A stretch of 64,000 bases of DNA from a bacterium 1xD8-48 (GTDB lineage Bacteria; Bacillota; Clostridia; Lachnospirales; Lachnospiraceae): NCBI GenBank assembly GCA_009917455.1, contig QZDS01000004.1, forward strand, positions 62,001 to 126,000, in the 5' to 3' direction. A program made the position numbers and the translations under genes. Under the pieces are notes generated by a model that saw only the letters and a list, made by a program, of their open reading frames with translations, made no database searches and had not been told where the DNA came from. Within the stretch, counting starts at the first letter, position 1. The number at the start of each line of letters is the position of its first letter. Of the stretch, positions 43,111-52,305 are shown piece after piece.

Positions 43111-44241
43111 ATGATTCGTTTTAATGTGCCGCCCTATACGGGACGGGAAATCGAGAATATGAAGAAGGCCGTGGAAAACATGCATATCTGTGGAGACGGG
43201 GAATTTACAAAAAAGTGCAGCGAATATCTGGAAAAGATTACGGGCACGGCGAAGTGCCTGCTCACCACCTCCTGTACCCACGCGCTTGAGATGGCGGCGC
43301 TTTTATGCGATTTGAAGGAAGGGGACGAGGTGATTCTTCCCTCCTATACCTTTGTTTCCACGGCGGACGCTTTTGTGTTGCGGGGGGCGAAGGCGGTATT
43401 TGTGGACGTAAGGCCGGATACCATGAACATTGACGAAAATTTAATCGAGGCGGCCATAACGGAAAAGACAAAAGCGATTTTTGTGGTGCACTATGCCGGA
43501 GTGGCCTGCGAAATGGACACTATTATGGACATTGCCGGAAGATATAATCTGAAAGTGGTGGAGGACGCCGCCCAGGCAATCATGTGCACTTATAAGGGAA
43601 AGCCCCTTGGGACTTTCGGGGATTTCGGGTGTTTCAGCTTTCACGAGACTAAGAATTTCAGTATGGGAGAGGGCGGCGCGCTTCTCATCAAAGACCCCGC
43701 TTATATTGAAGATGCGGAAATCCTCCGGGAAAAGGGAACGGACAGAAGCAAATATTACCGGGGGCAGGTGGACAAGTACCGCTGGATGAATTTCGGCTCG
43801 TCCTATCTTCCCAGCGACATGAACGCGGCCTATCTGTACGCTCAGTTTGAGATGGCGGATGAAATTAACGATTCCCGCATCGCAAGGTGGAATCAGTATT
43901 ATGAACTGCTTTCGCCCCTGAAGGAGGCGGGGAAAATCGAACTGCCAGCGGTTCCGGAGAACTGTGTGCACAACGGCCATATGTTTTATATCAAAACCCG
44001 GGATTTGGAGGAGAGAGGCAGGCTCATTGACTTTATGCGGGCAAACGATATTCTCACGGTCTTTCATTATGTGCCCCTGCATTCCGCGCCGGCGGGACTT
44101 AAGTTCGGACGGTTTTCCGGCGAAGACAGATATACCACAAAGGAAAGCGAACGGCTTCTGCGCCTTCCCATGTTTTATCAGTTGACGGAAGAACAGACCA
44201 CATACATTGCGGGTAAGGTGCGGGAGTTTTACGGAGAATAA
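43111..44241 (+). CDS. wecE: dTDP-4-amino-4,6-dideoxygalactose transaminase (WecE/RffA)
   Basis: A 376-residue PLP-dependent DegT-family aminotransferase, very close in pattern to E. coli WecE throughout: FNVPPYTGREI start, CLLTTSCTHALEMAALL, LPSYTFVSTADAFVLRGAK, DVRPDTMNIDENLIEAAIT, VHYAGVACEMDTIM, FSFHETKNFSMGEGGALL (PLP lysine in HETKN, about 185), EKGTDRSKYYRGQVDKYRW and DRYTTKESERLLRLPMFY. It makes dTDP-4-amino-4,6-dideoxy-galactose, the precursor of Fuc4NAc. GGAGG precedes the ATG. The dTDP-glucose synthesis genes (rmlA, rmlB) are not in the window. A GNAT gene 2 kb downstream could acetylate the product. Confidence 0.93.
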   Translation: MIRFNVPPYTGREIENMKKAVENMHICGDGEFTKKCSEYLEKITGTAKCLLTTSCTHALEMAALLCDLKEGDEVILPSYTFVSTADAFVLRGAKAVFVDVRPDTMNIDENLIEAAITEKTKAIFVVHYAGVACEMDTIMDIAGRYNLKVVEDAAQAIMCTYKGKPLGTFGDFGCFSFHETKNFSMGEGGALLIKDPAYIEDAEILREKGTDRSKYYRGQVDKYRWMNFGSSYLPSDMNAAYLYAQFEMADEINDSRIARWNQYYELLSPLKEAGKIELPAVPENCVHNGHMFYIKTRDLEERGRLIDFMRANDILTVFHYVPLHSAPAGLKFGRFSGEDRYTTKESERLLRLPMFYQLTEEQTTYIAGKVREFYGE

Positions 44242-44320
44242 CGCGGGACAAAAGCGCCGCGGCACTTCGGCGGCAGACGGCTGAAAGAAAAATCAGGGAT
44301 ACGGCAAAGCAGAGAGATTT

Positions 44321-46198
44321 ATGGGCAGAGAAAACAGGCTTGGAAAAATTGAAAACTGGATAATTGCAGTCGGGGCAGTGGCGGTGCTGGGAGTCTTTGC
44401 GGCGCTTCGTTTTGATTATTATTATGATTTGAACGACGACGTGCTGATGAAAGACATTCTGGCCGGAGTTTACACCGGAACGCCGGAGGGGCATAATATA
44501 CAGATGCTCTGGCTTGTGAGCGCCTTTATCAGTCTGTTTTACCGGATGATAGGGACGCTTCCCTGGTATGGGCTGTTTTTATGCCTTTGCCACTTCGGGA
44601 GCTTTTTTCTGATAGTAAAAAGAAGCCTCTTATTCTGCGCCTCGCTTTGGGGAAAGCTGGCTGTGGCCCTTGGGGAGCTCTTTTTGTTCGGCGCGCTGTT
44701 TTTAAAGCATCTGGTGTTTGCCCAGTATACGGTGACCACAACGCTGCTGGCCGCCAGCGCCGCTTTTTTGTTTTACACAACGGATATCAGCCTTAACCAC
44801 AGGGAGTTTATCAGGAAAAATATTCCCGTGGCGCTGATGGTGGGAACCGCCTATCTGGTTCGTTCGGAAATGCTTCTTCTGGTTCTTCCCATGATTTGCG
44901 CGGCGGGCGTCGCGAAATGGGGCGGCGAGGAAAAAATTTTCACCAAAAATCATGCAGTCAAATATTTTTCCGTAATCGGTATGATTCTGGCAGCCATCGT
45001 GTTTGGGCAGATTACGCATATGCTGGCCTATGGCTCGGAGGAATGGCGCACCTTTACGGAGTTTTTTAATAACAGGACGGAGCTTTACGACTTTCAGGAG
45101 CCGCCCTCTTATGAGGAGCATCAGGCGTTTTATGAGAGTATCGGGCTGACGGAAAGCGAAAAGATTCTCTTTGACAACTATAATTTCGGCATGGACGAGG
45201 AAATCGACGAGGTTATGGTTGGCGAAATTGCAAAGTATGCGGGAGAAAACAGGAGCGCGGAGGAGCCGTTCTTGCAGAAGCTGCCCGGCAAGCTTAAGGA
45301 TTATGTTTACCGCTTCACCCGGGGAAGGGGTGTGACAGGGAGCGATTATCCCTGGAATTATGCGGTGATTTTCGGATATCTCCTGGTGTTTGCGGCGGCG
45401 CTGCCGGAGAAGATAAGAAATGGACAGAGGATGGGGCCTCCGGAAAATTCCGGAAGCGGGCAGAGAGAGCCGGAACTGCCGGGGAGTCTGGAAAGCCGGG
45501 CTTCTGCAAGGACAGCGGCAGGCATTCGCGTCCTGAAAATCAGTTGGAAGCTGGGGCTTCTTTTTCTGGTGCGGACAATGCTTTGGATGTTTATTTTAAT
45601 GCGGGAGCGGGCTCCGGAGAGGATTACCCATTCGTTGTATCTGATGGAGCTGTGCATTCTGGCTGCCATGCTTTTTGAGGAGTGGCGGGGAATCCGTCAC
45701 AGGGCGGTAAAAAAATATATGGGCGCGGCATCCATTGCCGTTTTTACCGTTTTTGCGGTTTTCGTTCTTCCTGACAGTGTGCGGGAGGTTTCCGCGGAGC
45801 AGACATACCGGGAGCAGGTAAACGCCCCTTACCGGGAGCTTTACAGTTATCTTTCCAGGGAAGAAAACGCGGATAATTTTTATCTGATAGACGTTTATTC
45901 TTCGGTATCCTATTCGGAAAAGATGTTTGAGGGTGTGGACAATTCCCTTGATAATTACGATATCATGGGGGGCTGGGCCTGTAAAAGCCCTCTGCAGAGA
46001 AAAAAGTTTGCTCTTTTCGGAATCGACAATATGGAGCAGGCGCTGCGGGAAAAGGAAAACGTTTATTTTGTCAGAAAATCCGGCGAGGACATGGATTGGC
46101 TTTTTGCATACTACGAGGGCCACGAAGCGCCTGTGAGGGCGGAAAGAATTGCCGTGATTGCGGAGGTTTTTGAAATTTATGAAGTGCGGGCAGATTGA
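44321..46198 (+). CDS. Polytopic membrane protein, GT-C-like, unknown
   Basis: A 625-residue protein with about 11 helices. The first outer loop contains RFDYYYDLNDDVLMKDILAG (about 28-47), with several acidic residues, and GHNIQMLWLVSAFISLFY follows; this pattern is shared by clostridial GT-C-like proteins of unknown specificity. A central outer segment (about 245-320) and a C-terminal soluble tail (about 495-625, DNYDIMGGWACKSPLQRKKF) complete it. The gene end overlaps the GNAT gene start by 20 bp. No symbol can be assigned. Confidence 0.6.
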   Translation: MGRENRLGKIENWIIAVGAVAVLGVFAALRFDYYYDLNDDVLMKDILAGVYTGTPEGHNIQMLWLVSAFISLFYRMIGTLPWYGLFLCLCHFGSFFLIVKRSLLFCASLWGKLAVALGELFLFGALFLKHLVFAQYTVTTTLLAASAAFLFYTTDISLNHREFIRKNIPVALMVGTAYLVRSEMLLLVLPMICAAGVAKWGGEEKIFTKNHAVKYFSVIGMILAAIVFGQITHMLAYGSEEWRTFTEFFNNRTELYDFQEPPSYEEHQAFYESIGLTESEKILFDNYNFGMDEEIDEVMVGEIAKYAGENRSAEEPFLQKLPGKLKDYVYRFTRGRGVTGSDYPWNYAVIFGYLLVFAAALPEKIRNGQRMGPPENSGSGQREPELPGSLESRASARTAAGIRVLKISWKLGLLFLVRTMLWMFILMRERAPERITHSLYLMELCILAAMLFEEWRGIRHRAVKKYMGAASIAVFTVFAVFVLPDSVREVSAEQTYREQVNAPYRELYSYLSREENADNFYLIDVYSSVSYSEKMFEGVDNSLDNYDIMGGWACKSPLQRKKFALFGIDNMEQALREKENVYFVRKSGEDMDWLFAYYEGHEAPVRAERIAVIAEVFEIYEVRAD

Positions 46199-46718
46199 GG
46201 GTAAGGATATTTACCTGCGGCTAATGACCGGGGAAGATACGGAGAACATTATCCGGTGGCGGAATAAGGAAATGGTCTTCCGGAATTTCATCTACCAGAA
46301 GCCATTTACCCGTAAGGGACATGAAAACTGGATAAAAACCATGATAGATACGGGCAGGGCCGTTCAGTTCATCATCTGTGAAAAAGCAGGCACAAGGCCG
46401 GTGGGCAGCGTTTATTTGCGGGACATCGACAGAACCCACAATAAAGCCGAGTACGGCATTTTTATCGGGGAAGAGGATGCCCTTGGAAAGGGCTACGGCA
46501 CGCAGGCGGCTTTGATGATGATAAAATATGCTTTTGAGGAAGCGGGGCTTCATAAGCTGATGCTCCGGGTACTCGCAGAAAATGACAGAGCTGTCAGGAG
46601 CTACGAGAAAGCGGGCTTTGTAAAAGAGGCGTATTTGAGGGACGAGGTTTTTCTGGAAGGACACTATAAAGATGTGATTTATATGGCGGTGCTTCGTGAG
46701 GATAAACAATTACAGTGA
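46179..46718 (+). CDS. GNAT sugar N-acetyltransferase (PseH/RimJ-like)
   Basis: A 179-residue GNAT enzyme of the RimJ/RimL branch that includes PseH. Visible are YLRLMTGEDTENIIRWRN at the start, then AEYGIFIGEEDALGKGYGTQ (acetyl-CoA loop) and NDRAVRSYEKAGFVKEAYLR at the end. In the window it could acetylate the 4-amino sugar from WecE (as WecD does) or serve as PseH for the nonulosonate genes; sequence alone does not choose. ATG 46179 is preferred over 46158 because the conserved start follows closely; GGAGG lies 12 bases upstream. Confidence 0.8.
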   Translation: MKCGQIEGKDIYLRLMTGEDTENIIRWRNKEMVFRNFIYQKPFTRKGHENWIKTMIDTGRAVQFIICEKAGTRPVGSVYLRDIDRTHNKAEYGIFIGEEDALGKGYGTQAALMMIKYAFEEAGLHKLMLRVLAENDRAVRSYEKAGFVKEAYLRDEVFLEGHYKDVIYMAVLREDKQLQ

Positions 46719-46778
46719 CCTGCATTTTCAGGCGCCTGTTTCCGTAAAATATTGACATATAAAAGAGGATAAAGCGGT

Positions 46779-47729
46779 ATGAAGACTTTGGTAAGCTTTG
46801 TGATTCCCTGCTACCGCTCGGAGGCTACGCTTCCCGGAGTAATCAGGGAAATTCAGGATACAATGGAAAAAATGAAGGACTACGGCTATGAGATTGTTCT
46901 GGTAAACGACTGTTCGCCGGACGGAACTTTTTCCGTTATCAGGAAGCTGTGTCAGGAAAATGACAACATTGTCGGTATTGACCTTGCCAGAAATTTCGGA
47001 CAGCACAGCGCGTTAATGGCGGGTTTCCACTATGTAAAGGGAGACGTGATTGTCTGTCTCGACGATGACGGGCAGACGCCGGCGGACGAGGCGGACAGGC
47101 TCCTTATGGGCATCGAAAAGGGAGCCGATGTGGTGTATGCGAGATACGGCAAAAAGCACCACTCGGGTTTTCGGAACTGGGGAAGCCACGTGAACGAGCT
47201 GATGACAAGAGTCATGCTGGGAAAGCCGAAAGATTTGTACCTTTCCAGTTATTTCGCGGCAAAAAGATTTGTGGTGGATGAGATGCTACGCTATGAGTTT
47301 GCTTATCCCTATGTGATTGGGCTTGTGCTGCGCACCACAAAGAATATTATCAACGTAGACGTGGAGCACAGAGACAGGCAGGCAGGTGTTTCCGGTTATA
47401 CCATCGGAAAGCTTCTGAACCTGTGGTTCAACGGGTTTACCGCTTTCAGCGTAAAGCCTCTCCGGATTGCCACGGTGACAGGCGCGGGGTGTGCTTTTTT
47501 GGGATTTGCTTATGGGATTTATACGATTATAAAGAAAATATTTATCAATCCGCCGGATTTGGTCACAGGTTTCAGCGCGCTGATGTCGGTGCTGGTATTT
47601 ATGGGCGGAATGATGATGCTGATGCTGGGGCTTTTGGGAGAGTACATGGGGAGAATGTATATTTCCATGAATAATTCCCCGCAGTTTGTGATTCGGGAGT
47701 GTATTGGCAGGACGGAGAAAACGGAATAA
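46779..47729 (+). CDS. Family 2 glycosyltransferase, polyprenyl-phosphate type (GtrB/ArnC-like)
   Basis: A 316-residue enzyme loading a sugar onto undecaprenyl phosphate. GT2 core: FVIPCYRSEATLPGV (about 6-20), VLVNDCSPDGT (about 40-50), the metal-binding DDDGQTP (about 92-98), and ARNFGQHSALMAG. Two C-terminal membrane helices (about 225-250 and 265-290) followed by EYMGRMYISM are typical of GtrB/DPM1-like proteins. Its product would be the donor for the GT-C-like enzymes around it, which explains their abundance in this operon. Confidence 0.88.
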   Translation: MKTLVSFVIPCYRSEATLPGVIREIQDTMEKMKDYGYEIVLVNDCSPDGTFSVIRKLCQENDNIVGIDLARNFGQHSALMAGFHYVKGDVIVCLDDDGQTPADEADRLLMGIEKGADVVYARYGKKHHSGFRNWGSHVNELMTRVMLGKPKDLYLSSYFAAKRFVVDEMLRYEFAYPYVIGLVLRTTKNIINVDVEHRDRQAGVSGYTIGKLLNLWFNGFTAFSVKPLRIATVTGAGCAFLGFAYGIYTIIKKIFINPPDLVTGFSALMSVLVFMGGMMMLMLGLLGEYMGRMYISMNNSPQFVIRECIGRTEKTE

Positions 47730-47819
47730 TTGCGGCCAGGGCGGGATATTTGGAAGGCAAAAGCAGCGCTGGAAAGGCAAAGCGCCGTATGCTCGAGAAA
47801 AGACAGAGGAAGGAAAAGC

Positions 47820-49652
47820 ATGACAATGTATCTGAAAAACAGCAAATGGGGAAGATGGCTTGCGGCGGCGGCTCTTTCTTTCGGGGGCGTATGTACGCTG
47901 CCCTTCATGCTTCATATAGAACAGGAATGGATTGGATACACAAACAGTATCTTTTCTGTTTTTCTGTTCTTTTTTCTTTTCCGGCTACTTGACGGGCTGC
48001 TCCAAAAGGGACTTTCAAAGAGCGGCGCAAGGTGGTTCTGGCCGGGGTGCGTGGGCGGGCTTTTTTCGATGTGCATGATTTTCGGTACTGCGCTGGATTT
48101 GCGTGGGAGCGTTCCCTTTGGGGATGCCGGAATGTGGGGCGGTATTTTCATATGGGGTGTTATTTTTACACTGGCAGTCCGGTTTTTGTGGAATCTGGCG
48201 GGCGGGGGATGCTTGGCGAAGGGAGATTCGGGAAAAGAAAACAATGTTTCTGTGGGAGTTTTGGAGGAAGAGAAAAGGGGTCGGGAAAGCCGCCGGAGCC
48301 TTTTGTTCCGGGCGGTCATAATATTTTTGTGTTACCTCCCGGTTTTTCTTGCGGTTTATCCCGGATTTTTTGTATATGACGCGCAGGACGAGTACATGCA
48401 GGTGCTCACACGGAATTTCTCCACCCATCATCCCCTTGCGCACGTGTTACTTTTAGGAGGAATTATTCAGATTTTTTACAAGCTTACGGGCTCCTGTAAT
48501 CCGGGAATTGCCTGTTATACATTGATGCAGATGACGGTCATGTCAGTTATTTTTTCCTGGTGTGTGGAAAAACTGAAAGAAAGAGGACTTAAAAGGCCAT
48601 GGAGTATTTTGTTAACTCTTTATTTCGGTCTCTGCCCGGTGCTTGTAATGTTTTCCCTCTGCTCCGCCAAGGACGGGCTTTTTACGGGAATGCTTCTTGT
48701 GACGGTGGTTTTGCAGCAGGAGATGTTTGCGGAGCCGGAGGCTTTTTTTAAGAAAAAAGGCTCTGTTTTGCTGCTTGCGGCAGCTTCCCTTTTTATGCTG
48801 CTTCTTCGGCACAACGGTTTTTACGCTTATGTTGTGTTTGCCCCTATTGGAATTATTTATCTGAAAAAATACAGGAAAAAGGCGGCTGTTTGCTTTGGAG
48901 CGGTGGCGGCGGCTTATGTGATGATAAGTTCCGTTCTTGCCGGAATTTTCCACGCGGATGCGGGAGGGCATCAGGAGATGCTTACAGTTCCGATTTCCCA
49001 GATGGCGAGGGTATACGGGGATGAGAAGGAAACGCTTCCCTCTGAGGATAAGGAAACTTTGTACAGATATCTTTCGGAGGAAGCGCTTTTGCGCTACACG
49101 CCCAAGGTGTCCGACGGGGTGAAGATTCACTTTAATAATGAAGCTTTCGAGGCGGATAAGGGGAGTTTTTTAAAACTCTGGCTGAAATGGGGGCTGGAGC
49201 ACCCCTTTACCTATTTAAACGCATGGTTTATGACCTCTTACGGTTTCTGGTATCCCGATACGGTGATTGACGTGTACCGGGGAAATACGGTGTTTACTTA
49301 TACTTATGAGGACAGCTCTTATTTCGGATACGAGGTGGAGGAGCCGGGGATGCGGGAAAGCAAGATTCCCTGGCTTAATGAGATTTACCGGAAAATGTCG
49401 CTGGAAATTTTTCAGCAGAAAGTTCCGGTGGTATCCATGCTGTTTTCGCCCGGATTTTTATTCTGGGTAATGGCCTTTTGTCTGGGATTTCTGTGCGACA
49501 AAGGAAGATGGAATCAGGTTCTGCCCTTTGGGCTTTTGGCGCTGGTGTGGCTTACAGTTATATTAGGGCCGACTTATCTGGTAAGGTATGTGGTGTTTTT
49601 GTGGGTGCTTCTGCCTGTTGTTTTGGACAGGACGTTTGATAATTGGAAATAA
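47820..49652 (+). CDS. DUF6020-like polytopic membrane protein
   Basis: A 610-residue protein with about 12 helices. Family marks include GFFVYDAQDEYMQVL and NFSTHHPLAHVLLLGG in the first large outer loop (about 180-215), YTLMQMTVMSVIFSW and FSLCSAKDGLFTGMLL, and a long C-terminal outer segment (about 410-545). DUF6020 proteins are frequent in Firmicutes cell-wall glycan loci and look like GT-C enzymes, though the activity is unproven. The frame is open from 47730, but ATG 47820 has AGGAAGGA about 8 bases upstream and begins just before the first helix. Confidence 0.75.
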   Translation: MTMYLKNSKWGRWLAAAALSFGGVCTLPFMLHIEQEWIGYTNSIFSVFLFFFLFRLLDGLLQKGLSKSGARWFWPGCVGGLFSMCMIFGTALDLRGSVPFGDAGMWGGIFIWGVIFTLAVRFLWNLAGGGCLAKGDSGKENNVSVGVLEEEKRGRESRRSLLFRAVIIFLCYLPVFLAVYPGFFVYDAQDEYMQVLTRNFSTHHPLAHVLLLGGIIQIFYKLTGSCNPGIACYTLMQMTVMSVIFSWCVEKLKERGLKRPWSILLTLYFGLCPVLVMFSLCSAKDGLFTGMLLVTVVLQQEMFAEPEAFFKKKGSVLLLAAASLFMLLLRHNGFYAYVVFAPIGIIYLKKYRKKAAVCFGAVAAAYVMISSVLAGIFHADAGGHQEMLTVPISQMARVYGDEKETLPSEDKETLYRYLSEEALLRYTPKVSDGVKIHFNNEAFEADKGSFLKLWLKWGLEHPFTYLNAWFMTSYGFWYPDTVIDVYRGNTVFTYTYEDSSYFGYEVEEPGMRESKIPWLNEIYRKMSLEIFQQKVPVVSMLFSPGFLFWVMAFCLGFLCDKGRWNQVLPFGLLALVWLTVILGPTYLVRYVVFLWVLLPVVLDRTFDNWK

Positions 49653-49698
49653 CTGTGATATACTACCAGTGCGAAAACGCGCGGAATGAGGAAAAATT

Positions 49699-52302
49699 AT
49701 GAAAAAGATAGTATATAAAAGCAAAGCAATACAGACAGTAATATTAATCGCCGCTTTTTGCCTTCTGGCATCGCTCTGGCCCCTTCGTATCTGGCATGAA
49801 GAAGTAACCATGCAGATTTCCCCGGGTACGGGAAGCATGACGGATATCATTAACGAGGAAAAGACCGTGATGCAGAGTATTGTGGCGCAGTACGACCACA
49901 TGGATACCATCGACGTTTATCTGGATAAAGCCGAGGAGGGAGAAGTTTTTTATCTGCGAATACTGGACGAACAGTGGCAGATGATTTGCGAGGAAAAGAC
50001 AAAGCTTACCCATGATGTGCAGGGCGGCTGGCAGGAAGTTCTGATTGACGTGGATATGGAAGTGGGCGGTTTATACTATGTCATTTTACAGGGATATAAG
50101 ACGGCGGAGTTTTCTGCCGGCTGCGAGAGTTTTTCTCCACAGGAAATGCCTTATTTGCTGAAGCTTTATTATGATAATTCCGAGATGGAAGGCATGAGCC
50201 TTGTGGCCAATTACAATTACAGTGTTCCGCTGCGCAAAACCAAAGTGTTTATGCTGGGCGCGGTGATAGCGGCAGTCGCGGCGCTTTGTATATTGGCGGT
50301 CCGGTGTTGGTACAGGAAAAAAGAAGATAAGCTGGTTACGGTGGAGAGAGTCTTTCAATCGGTTATGAATCCGATTGTGGGAGCGGCGACCCTGTTTATG
50401 TTGGGCGCGGTTCTCATGGGATACTGCGGGCGGTATACACTGGACAATACGGTTTATATTGTAAGCATCCTTTTGCTTGCCGGTATTTTATTTTACGGGA
50501 TTAATCACAGCAGAGTGGGAATGGATTCGATTATTACCTTTGATTATCTGAAAAGCCATGCCGGGGATTTGATTCAGTCCGTTGCCATAGCGGGCGCGAT
50601 TGCAGGGTGCTGCGAGTATATGTCGGGGCTTTATGACATTCACCATTCGGTGGCGGAGAGGAAGGAAATGCTCTGGTTCTGCCTTGCGGTGATTGCCATG
50701 TTTAAATGGAAAGAAATCGTCAACGTTTACAGCCTGCTTTATTTTCTGGCGGCAGGTTTTGGCGGTTGGCGTTACTATACGGGGCATCTGACGGAGGAGA
50801 TGGATGAACTTGCGGTGCAGGTTCTGAAGCTTACGGTACTGATTGCCATTGCGCTTGGCTTTATTGTGATTCGCACGCTGACCGGCCTGTACAAAAGCTG
50901 CCTGCGGAAAAACTGTCCGCCAGACAGAAAGATGGCAAAGCCCTCCTGGTATGCGGCTGTTCTTGCGCTGTTTTTTGCCCTTATTATCATTTTCCGGAAC
51001 GGCAGATGGTGGGGCGTGGCAATGGTTATTGCCTTTACGCTGTTTTACTTAAACTATGGTATGTGGGAGCATAAGAAAAGAATACTGGTCAATATCGCGC
51101 GGGGAGCGGTTTTCCAGTTCGCGTGGGCTACCGGCTATGCGCTGCTTTACCGTCCTTACGTTACTTTCCGCAACGCCAGATACACCCATATTTTCCATAC
51201 GGTGACGATAACGGCCACCTGGCTTACTATGGTGGAATGTGTGGCGGCGGTCATTCTTCTGAGCAAACTGGCAAAAAGCCGGAAGCTCAGGGATTGCTGG
51301 AAAGAGTTGGCGCTTTTTGGCGTGGCGTCCTCCTATATGATTTTCACTATGGCGAGAACGGCCTTTTTCTCCGTGGGAGTTACCATGCTGTTTGTGCTTG
51401 TGGTAACGGCTCCTGGAAAGGGGGGCCTTAAAAGATTCGGTAAAAATCTTGGTATGATGGCTATGGCGGCGGTGGTCTGCCTGCCTATTACCTTTACTGC
51501 CCAGAGAAACATTCCCGCTCTGGTAAGCGAGCCTTTCCTTTATGAGATTGAATATTCCATGTACTGTCCCGAGGACGTGATGAGGGGCAGGCGGCCTGAC
51601 TCTCTTAATTATATGAGGGTAGGGCGTTTTATAGACGTGTTTGCGGAAAAAATATTCGGAATCCCCGAGGGTACTTTCGACGTTTATGGGGAAATTGCGG
51701 AGCTTGAGGAATACAGGAGAACCCACGGAGAAGGTAGCACGGCCGATGCGTCTAAGAGCGAGGGATGGGGCGGCGGACTTTTTGGAGAAAACACCTTGGG
51801 AAAGGATGGGGCGCCGGGGCCGGAAGACGCAGTGTCTAAAGCCGGGCCGGAAGAGCTGGTAGCTTCTCTTGACTATGTGCCAGGGGAAGTTCCGGCCGGG
51901 GCTTTAGAGGATAACGACTACACCAACGGGCGTCTGGATATTTTCCGCTCCTATATGGAACAGCTTAATATGACGGGACACGAGGAGATGGGCGCGTTGC
52001 TTGACAACGGAGAGATTGCCACCCATGCCCATAATATTTATCTGCAGGTGGCTTACGACCATGGAATCCCGGTGGGGATTGTATTTGTTCTGGTGGGAGT
52101 TGCAACTTTTGTATCCGCCTGTCTTTATTATAAGAAGAAAAAGGATAAAATAACTTATGCGGCGCTGCCTGTGGCAATCACCGTGGCGGTGGCGGTGGCC
52201 GGGCTTGTGGAGTGGGTATTCCATCTGAGCAATCCCTGCGCCCTGCTGCTTTTGCTGGCAGTGACGCCGCTGGTGTTTCAAGCTGAGTATAATGAAGGTT
52301 AA
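49699..52302 (+). CDS. O-antigen polymerase/ligase-like membrane protein (Wzy/WaaL family)
   Basis: An 867-residue protein, about twice the usual family length. After one N-terminal helix (about 8-28) comes a beta-rich extracytoplasmic domain (about 35-165), then about 11-12 helices. The family motif sits near the C-terminus, THAHNIYLQVAYDHGIPVG (about 774-792), with the histidine pair used by O-antigen ligases and polymerases. Before it is a long outer loop (about 615-765) with a low-complexity, glycine- and acid-rich part (EEYRRTHGEGSTADASKSEG onward). It probably polymerises repeat units or attaches the finished glycan to the wall or a teichoic acid. The N-terminal domain is unusual and may bind the acceptor. 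Confidence 0.72.
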   Translation: MKKIVYKSKAIQTVILIAAFCLLASLWPLRIWHEEVTMQISPGTGSMTDIINEEKTVMQSIVAQYDHMDTIDVYLDKAEEGEVFYLRILDEQWQMICEEKTKLTHDVQGGWQEVLIDVDMEVGGLYYVILQGYKTAEFSAGCESFSPQEMPYLLKLYYDNSEMEGMSLVANYNYSVPLRKTKVFMLGAVIAAVAALCILAVRCWYRKKEDKLVTVERVFQSVMNPIVGAATLFMLGAVLMGYCGRYTLDNTVYIVSILLLAGILFYGINHSRVGMDSIITFDYLKSHAGDLIQSVAIAGAIAGCCEYMSGLYDIHHSVAERKEMLWFCLAVIAMFKWKEIVNVYSLLYFLAAGFGGWRYYTGHLTEEMDELAVQVLKLTVLIAIALGFIVIRTLTGLYKSCLRKNCPPDRKMAKPSWYAAVLALFFALIIIFRNGRWWGVAMVIAFTLFYLNYGMWEHKKRILVNIARGAVFQFAWATGYALLYRPYVTFRNARYTHIFHTVTITATWLTMVECVAAVILLSKLAKSRKLRDCWKELALFGVASSYMIFTMARTAFFSVGVTMLFVLVVTAPGKGGLKRFGKNLGMMAMAAVVCLPITFTAQRNIPALVSEPFLYEIEYSMYCPEDVMRGRRPDSLNYMRVGRFIDVFAEKIFGIPEGTFDVYGEIAELEEYRRTHGEGSTADASKSEGWGGGLFGENTLGKDGAPGPEDAVSKAGPEELVASLDYVPGEVPAGALEDNDYTNGRLDIFRSYMEQLNMTGHEEMGALLDNGEIATHAHNIYLQVAYDHGIPVGIVFVLVGVATFVSACLYYKKKKDKITYAALPVAITVAVAVAGLVEWVFHLSNPCALLLLLAVTPLVFQAEYNEG

Positions 52303-52305
52303 GCA

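Noticed and set aside
43441..44265. 274-residue minus-strand frame inside wecE
   Set aside because: Antisense shadow of a strongly conserved gene.
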